NCBI RefSeq assembly: GCF_949987535.1
Contig: NC_080081.1
Span: 50,433,153-50,497,152 of the forward strand
Direction: 5' to 3'
Length of the DNA: 64,000 bases
DNA from: Balaenoptera acutorostrata
Taxonomy: Eukaryota; Chordata; Mammalia; Artiodactyla; Balaenopteridae
A model generated the notes under the pieces. That model was not told the DNA's origin and searched no databases. It was given only the letters and a program-made list of their open reading frames with translations. Positions 58,251 through 64,000 of this stretch are shown here, piece by piece (position 1 is the stretch's first letter; each line of letters begins with the position of its first letter). The position numbers and the translations under genes were made by a program.

Positions 58251-59705
58251 TCCCACTACCTCACTCTTCTTATATAAAAGAAAACAAATATAAAATTCAA
58301 AGGCATCTATACTATCATTATAATTTTATTTCTTCAGTATACTAAAATAAGTTTGATGATGACTATGTAAATTATTTTCTTCTATATTATCAGGTGTTAT
58401 GCTGCACTATTTCAGTGTGATAGGTAATATCTGGTAAATTAATATTCTGATATATTATTAGTAAAGTTGATTGTTTAATCCAACAGTATTCATTTATTTC
58501 CATAGAATTTTATTAGATTCAATACCTTTTGGTCTTTGGCTTAGTTTTCTAAATATTCTTTTTTGTGTTTCCTTTGGGGGGGGAGCTTTTATAAAAAGAA
58601 GTAGAAAAAAGAATATGTGTATATATTATATATATAATCTGATTGATAAAATTTTTACAATCTCACATTTCAGTCTGTCCATTTAATAGAAAATTAATAA
58701 TAGAAACAGAAAATAGATAAAAAATAGAATATTTAGAACAACATATGCTAATCTTTTCTAGATGTGAACACAATATGGGAAAGAAGAGGTTTTTTTAGAC
58801 CTTCTTAAACATCTTCAGATTTTAATCTATTTGAAATTAAGAAATAAGTTTCTCTAAGGTTACCTTTAGAAATTTGTAACCTCTAAGTTTGTGAATGACA
58901 ACTATGAGGCATGAGGAAATACATAACCGTCCTGAAGGAAAAAGAAAAATTGTAATTAATTAAAATTTCCAAGTTCTTTGATAACTTCAAAAGGAATTTC
59001 AATTAAAATGATAAATTAACAAGATTTTTGCATAATATTAATTTAAAATTAAGTGTAATTACTGATCTATAGAATCAGAAAGTTTGTCTCTGTTGCCATT
59101 TTAACATAGACTGTTTACTTATTGCAGACAGGGTTTGACAAATTAGAATATCAGAACCATATAATTTTAAGAACCCTAAAGTACTAGATAAGATAATGTC
59201 CTCCATGGTCAATTCTTTAACAGAAAACCCTGGAAATCTCAATGCTAACAAAATTAGATATTTATTTTTTATTCATGAAAAGGACAACTAATTCATTGTT
59301 CCTGTGAATTGACAATACTCAGACTTTCGCTTTATGAAGTTGTCCCTAGAGATGCACATAGTATCAGAAGAATCCATTGAGTTAGTTTCTCTACTCTAAA
59401 GTTTGACTCTAAAGGTAGGAAACATTTACTATACTGCATTCTATAGGAAAATATAGGTATATGAGTTAACATGGTATAAAGGCTTGAAACATGAGTACTC
59501 TGTAGTGATATACTATTAAAATGTATTCAGTAATGATATTTTTCTTATACTCTATTCAGTTTTATATTTAGATTTTAGTATTTACTAGCTCCTGAAGCTT
59601 TGAAGAAAATAACATAGTAGGTTAATACCTTCTTCTTGATCTCAGGCTTATGCATTAAATCTTGAAATTTGATTACCTTCATTATTCTTGTCTGGTGTAA
59701 TTATT
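58251..59705. other. Unrecognised AT-rich DNA
   Basis: No gene or named repeat recognised. A nine-base G run lies at 58577-58585 and a TA-rich patch near 58620. Confidence 0.4.
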
Positions 59706-59717
59706 AAAGTGATTACT
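59706..59717. repeat. Target-site duplication, left copy (CHR SINE)
   Basis: AAAGTGATTACT matches AAAGCGATTACT at 60075-60086 with one difference in 12. Confidence 0.85.
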
Positions 59718-60074
59718 GGGCTTCCCTGGTGGCACAGTGGTTAAGAATCTGCCTGCCAATGCAGGGAACACGGGTTCGAGCCTTGGTCCAGGAAGATCCC
59801 ACATGCCGTGGAGCAACTTAGCCCATGCGCCACAACTATTGAGCCTGTGCTCTAGAGCCCATGAGCCACAACTAATGAGCTTGTGTGCTACAACTACTGA
59901 AGCCCATGTGCCTAGAGCCCGTGCTCCACAACAAGAGAAGCCACCACAATGAAAACCCGCACACCATAATGAAGAGTAGCCTCCGCTCGCCGCAACTAAA
60001 GAAGGCCTGTGCACAGCAGTAAAGACCCAACACAGACAAAAATAAAAATAAATAAAATAAATGTTTTTTTTAAA
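59718..60074 (+). mobile_element. CHR-type (CHR-1-like) tRNA-derived SINE
   Basis: Starts GGGCTTCCCTGGTGGCACAG, has GGAAGATCCCACATGCCGTG after the tRNA-like head, then degenerate internal repeats of GAGCC...CACAACTA (five copies) and an A/T-rich tail (AAAT)n. Pol III A box at 59730-59740 and B box at 59773-59782. Twelve-bp target-site duplication. CHR SINEs are known from cetaceans, hippos and ruminants. The minus-strand 139-codon frame over it is a shadow. The long form with internal repeats is the CHR-1-like type. Confidence 0.92.
59730..59782 (+). promoter_or_regulatory. RNA polymerase III internal promoter (A and B boxes) of the SINE
   Basis: A box TGGCACAGTGG (59730-59740) and B box GGTTCGAGCC (59773-59782) are spaced as in tRNA genes. 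The rest of the tRNA fold is not kept, so this is not a tRNA gene. Confidence 0.8.
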
Positions 60075-60086
60075 AAAGCGATTACT

Positions 60087-60863
60087 AAGAATAAAATACA
60101 ATTATACTATTTATAAAACCAGCAGTGAGTTTTCAACCTCAAAAATTTGCCAGTTGACTTCTCTGAGCAAGGCACTGCTTATATTTCTTTTAATTCTATG
60201 TATATTTTTCCAATTATCCATCCTTTTAAAATCCACTAGTCACCTTATCACTTCCCTATCCCAACTTCTCTTTGATGTATTTCAAATGTCTCAATATTAA
60301 ATCAATGATAAATTAATATTGGATATTGGTGAGTCAGTATTAATTGATTATGGTGGGTTATGAGTTTTACAAAGAAACATTTAGTTCCTACATTTTGTTA
60401 TACTCTGGTGATAGCAAGATAAATGAGATATAGTTCCTGATAACTTACTTTAGGGTAAAAATAGACATTTAAATAGATAATTGCACTAAAATGTGGTGAT
60501 TCATATGAAAGAAATATTCACCCCTAACTTTGGGATTGCTGCTTGGACAATAGCTTCCCAGATGGATTATTAGTATCCTTAGGACATGATCAGGAAGATG
60601 GAAAGGAAAGTTCTGAATTCCAGAGAGGGAGCAAGTAAAGCACAGATAATAGCAGTAAATAATATATGAGTGCAAGCAATTTAGTAGAAGTACAGTCATC
60701 TAGGTGCAGTGGTGCACTGGAGCTGATCCCTACTGGCTTAGAGACCTATTTGTGCACCTATTTTATTCATTTTGTTTCCAATAACATCACTTTGGTAGCT
60801 TGATATTGGCCATGTTGGAAGTATTAACATGGTAATTGGCAAATTTCTAATGTTGTCCCTTTG
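60087..60863. other. Unrecognised AT-rich DNA
   Basis: No open frame of interest or named repeat. Confidence 0.4.
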
Positions 60864-61020
60864 CTTTCTTTCTTTCCTTCTTTCCTTCCTTCCTTCCTCC
60901 CTCTCTCCATCCATCCATTCCTTCTTCCTTCCTTCCTTCCTTCGTTTCTTTCTTTCTTTCTTTCTTTCTTTCTTTCATTCTTCCTGCCTTCTTTCTTTTT
61001 TTTTTTTTTTTTTTTTTTCC
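60864..61020. repeat. Pyrimidine-rich microsatellite block (TTTC)n/(TTCC)n/(T)n
   Basis: About 157 bp of almost pure pyrimidine on the plus strand: CTTT/CTTC units, a CCAT patch near 60908-60917, (TTTC)n near 60945-60976, then a run of about 21 T. The lysine/serine-rich frames over it are artefacts. Confidence 0.95.
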
Positions 61021-62639
61021 TGGAGGATTGATTATTAAACATTTAACAAGACACAACTGCTTTGCTAATAAAATGTTTTTAAGAAAATTATACACTAGAA
61101 TGTGTGCAAAATCATGCAGAACTATGACTTAGCCACTATGGGCATGGGCCTGAAAAACTGTATTTCTCACAACTTCACCAGGGGATATTTGTATACTCTA
61201 AAGCATGGGAAACCTTGACAAACAAATGATGGGAAGCTGTTGAAGATTCTGAGGTGAAAAGATGACTCTGATGATTTGTAGTGGGATTGAAACTGGTAAC
61301 CAGGAAACCAGTGATTTTGCGTGGCTCATGAAAAAATGGAGAATCTTTTCTTCTTTTCTGGGAGTTTAAAATGAATGTTTGGAGAGGTGTTGAAAAGAAA
61401 AGGAACACTTCAGAATCAGATGCAGTGCTCATGTGGAGACTTACAGGGATTGAAGAAAAGTAAAGACAGCTTTTATTTTTTCCCAGCTCCAGCAAGAGGC
61501 TTCCTATAGCATGAAGGAGGAAGTTTTTGCCTTCTTTATTTTAATGTAATGGCAATAAATGGCTACTATTGTTATTAAATTCTGGAATGATTATAGAAAG
61601 AATAATTTAGAAGAGAGGAATGGAAGTCCTTCAAATTATGGAGACAGAATATACCTGGTTGAACTACACACCGTATTTCTTTAACAATAGGACAAGACTA
61701 TGCTTAAGCCAAGCTTCAAAAGAGCCATCAACACTTTATACTGTTGAAATAACTTCTTTAACAGTAGAGCATTGCACTGTCTCACTACTTAACTTTCACA
61801 ACTTTATCTTCTTTGAACTATTTAATTTCTTATTATGATCTTGAATGCTTGGCAGACAGATGCGTTCAAAATGACATAGTGGACCTTTTATGGGCTATTC
61901 AACTGGTGATCTTTGAACTCATATTGCTAAGTAGTCTGTGGAAAAATAAGCCATTTTATCACAAGTTTTAAAGCAACCTGCATTTCAAAACCACCCTGAT
62001 GGTGTATTTATTGGTTCTAGTAAGACATGAGAATCTGTCAAGTTTAGAAAAGAGAGATTATGTTCCATTCAGTTCATTGGCCATAAATTTCATGACTGAG
62101 TTCTGGTATATTACCTTTCCCACAGTCATTTTGGTTGTACTCCAGGGGTCTAAAAAGATTCAAATTAAGTAAATTGGTAATGTAACTATACTCTAGATGA
62201 ATTGATTAAAATTGATTTAAACATTAAAGTCATAGATTGAAGAGCCCTTACATAGGTAAAGATTAAGATGTGAACTACCAGCTTCCAACTGTACCTGTCT
62301 TTACAAATATAAAATTTCTGTTTTTCTGTAGTAATTAAGATGGAGATACTATGTAGTTACATAGAATTTTCTCTGGATAATCGTCTACTACTAAGGGGGA
62401 AAATGGACCAAGATAATATTATCTCACACTCTTATTAGACTATGAGTATATCAAAGACTAGATTAGAAAAAAAAATGTTAAGAACTATAAAGAGTCTGAG
62501 ATTTTACTATACTTGTGAACTAAAAAATTGTCCTGCCACAGATACATAAATGCTGGCAGAAGACACAGAGCTCCTGATCAGAAGCAAAGGGCTTTATTGC
62601 TCCCAGGCCATAAACACCATGTTTTTGCCTCAGTTCCCC
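61021..62639. other. Unrecognised AT-rich DNA
   Basis: A 106-codon minus-strand frame (61175-61495) has no recognised domain. Nothing else supportable. Confidence 0.4.
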
Positions 62640-63277
62640 TAGTGCCCTGTGATGGTAAGATCCTAAGGTAACCCTTCTCATGATGTTCATGCTTTTGTGT
62701 AATCGACTCCTCTTGAGTGTGAGAGGGATCTATGACTTGCTTTTACAAAAGGAATATAATGAACATAATAAAATGGCCCTTTTATGGTTAGGTTACATTA
62801 TATGGCAAAGGTGATAACATGTCACCCTATGATTGCATTATATTTTACATTATATTAAGTCAGACTCTATCTTAGCAGATTGGAGCTGGATACCAAATCC
62901 AGTTTATGGGCTTGATGAAGTAAACCTTGTGTTGGAGAACCCACTTGTCAATAAACTGCAGGAGACCTTTAAGAACTGTGGGCAACCTCTAGTCAACAGC
63001 AAGGAAAATTGAGGGCCACAGTCATACAACCACAAGTAATTGCACAAAAACCTGAAGGAGCTTGGAGGCAGATTCTTCCTCTTTTGGGACTCCAGATGAC
63101 CAAGGATCCTGGCTGGCACCTTAACTGCAGCCTTGTGAAACCCTGATCATAGGACCAAGTTAAGCTGTGTCTGGATCCCTGACCCATGGAAAGTGTAAGA
63201 TGATAACCGCATGTTGTCTTAAGCCATGAAATTGTAGTAAGTTGTTATATGGCATAGAAAACACAGCTGAAACCCCA
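62640..63277 (+). mobile_element. MLT1-type MaLR LTR
   Basis: Blocks in MLT1 order: TGTAATCGACTCCTCTTGAG, GACTTGCTTTTACAAAAGG, CAAAGGTGATAACATGTCACCC, GGCTTGATGAAGTAAACC, AACTGCAGCCTTGTGAAACCC and a 3' end TCTTAAGCCATGAAATTGTAG. The start is approximate. Non-coding. Confidence 0.8.
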
Positions 63278-64000
63278 TGAGAACAATGCAGAAGCAGGCC
63301 TTGGTGGATGCTGCCCACGCAGTGGGTCTGTGTCACAGCTGATGAACCCTGAGATTAGGAAATCCTAAAATCATATAAGGGAATTCTGGAAAGCCTGCCT
63401 AAACTTTCTCTTCAGAAGGACACATTATAATCCTGAACAGGAAATCTGCCCTCTGGCTTTGAGAAAGGTACTATGTTCATCATACAAGGCTGCTTGTTAT
63501 ACAAATATCCTTGAGAAAGTCATCTGGGACAACTGCTGTCACAAATTAGGCATGGGGAAATGCTGCCAACAGCTCAGAGGTTCTTTCAGCACTCTAGGAG
63601 AATTTCCATACACTTAGCAAGATATGACTGTGTGGAAGAGACTACTGTTAAGTCTCATCCGTGCCAAAAGGTACATCTGGGACAATAAAATAGTAAAGAA
63701 ATAACTGAGTCTATTTTATAAAGCAATATTTAGCTATCTATAGTTTCTCCCTTGATAAACTTAAGTTGCAATCACTGTTGCTAACACACTGATAACATTA
63801 TACTTTGATGCAGATCAGCTATGGGATTGTGCAGGAGCTTAAAAGATGGAGAATTTTACACTCTAACTGCCTCAAATATAGCGTTATAAATGTATTATCC
63901 CCTTTTTGGTATTCAAAATATTAGTGTTTTAAGATATGTAAACATAAGAATCTGAAGATATTACAGAACATTAATAAAATTTATTAAATTCATTTCAATT
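63278..64000. other. Unrecognised DNA to the window edge
   Basis: GC-moderate at 63280-63680, then AT-rich. Could be an LTR-related relic next to the MLT1, but I cannot name it. Confidence 0.35.

Noticed and set aside
59718..59790. Possible tRNA gene
   Set aside because: A and B boxes are present, but the sequence is the head of a SINE; no full cloverleaf and no mature tRNA 3' end.
59682..60101. 139-codon minus-strand frame
   Set aside because: Antisense of the CHR SINE; long frames are common across GC-richer SINEs.
60829..61095. Lys/Glu-rich and Ser/Phe-rich frames
   Set aside because: Translations of the pyrimidine-rich microsatellite block.

Overview
The window is mammalian nuclear DNA, AT-rich and dominated by transposons. 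I see no intact protein-coding gene, no rRNA or functional tRNA gene, and no CRISPR or prokaryote-like organisation. The L1 3' ends, carrying a G-rich purine tract and the tail CCAATAAAGATGTT(A)n, together with one tRNA-derived SINE of the CHR type (59718-60074), point to a cetartiodactyl. I see no ruminant BovB or Bov-tA elements, so a whale or dolphin is the best guess. This is inference from repeat families I recognise; no database search was run.

Layout. (1) 1-10765: an ancient ERVL-MaLR provirus remnant (internal sequence plus 3' LTR), split by a full-length minus-strand L1 (copy A, 185-7487) and by an older, internally deleted minus-strand L1 (7653-10237). (2) 10.8-41.7 kb: mostly decayed or unrecognised AT-rich DNA. 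It holds an old plus-strand L1, three MLT1-type LTRs, L2 and MIR relics, a Tigger1-type DNA transposon remnant, five plus-strand L1 pieces, several microsatellites and a 104-bp near-perfect inverted repeat at 36665-36919. (3) 41.7-58.3 kb: a minus-strand L1 pile-up. An older L1 (41708-46169) lost its reverse-transcriptase region. A second full-length young-type L1 (copy B, 46389-53607) landed inside a still older L1 (46340-58250), which also took a 5'-truncated L1 (53992-54726) and a micro-insertion keeping only about 15 bp of L1 3' end (56654-56682). (4) 58.3-64 kb: unrecognised AT-rich DNA, the CHR SINE, a pyrimidine-rich microsatellite block and an MLT1 LTR near the right edge.

The L1 open reading frames (ORF1 RNA-binding chaperone; ORF2 endonuclease plus reverse transcriptase) are all broken by stops and frameshifts, so no autonomous element is present. 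The most interesting items are the long hairpin at 36.7 kb, the micro-L1 insertion, a shared Asp-to-Glu change at an endonuclease active-site position in both full-length L1s, the nested insertion histories that can be read from target-site duplications, and a candidate orphan exon at 15710-15911. I found no convincing undescribed gene system.
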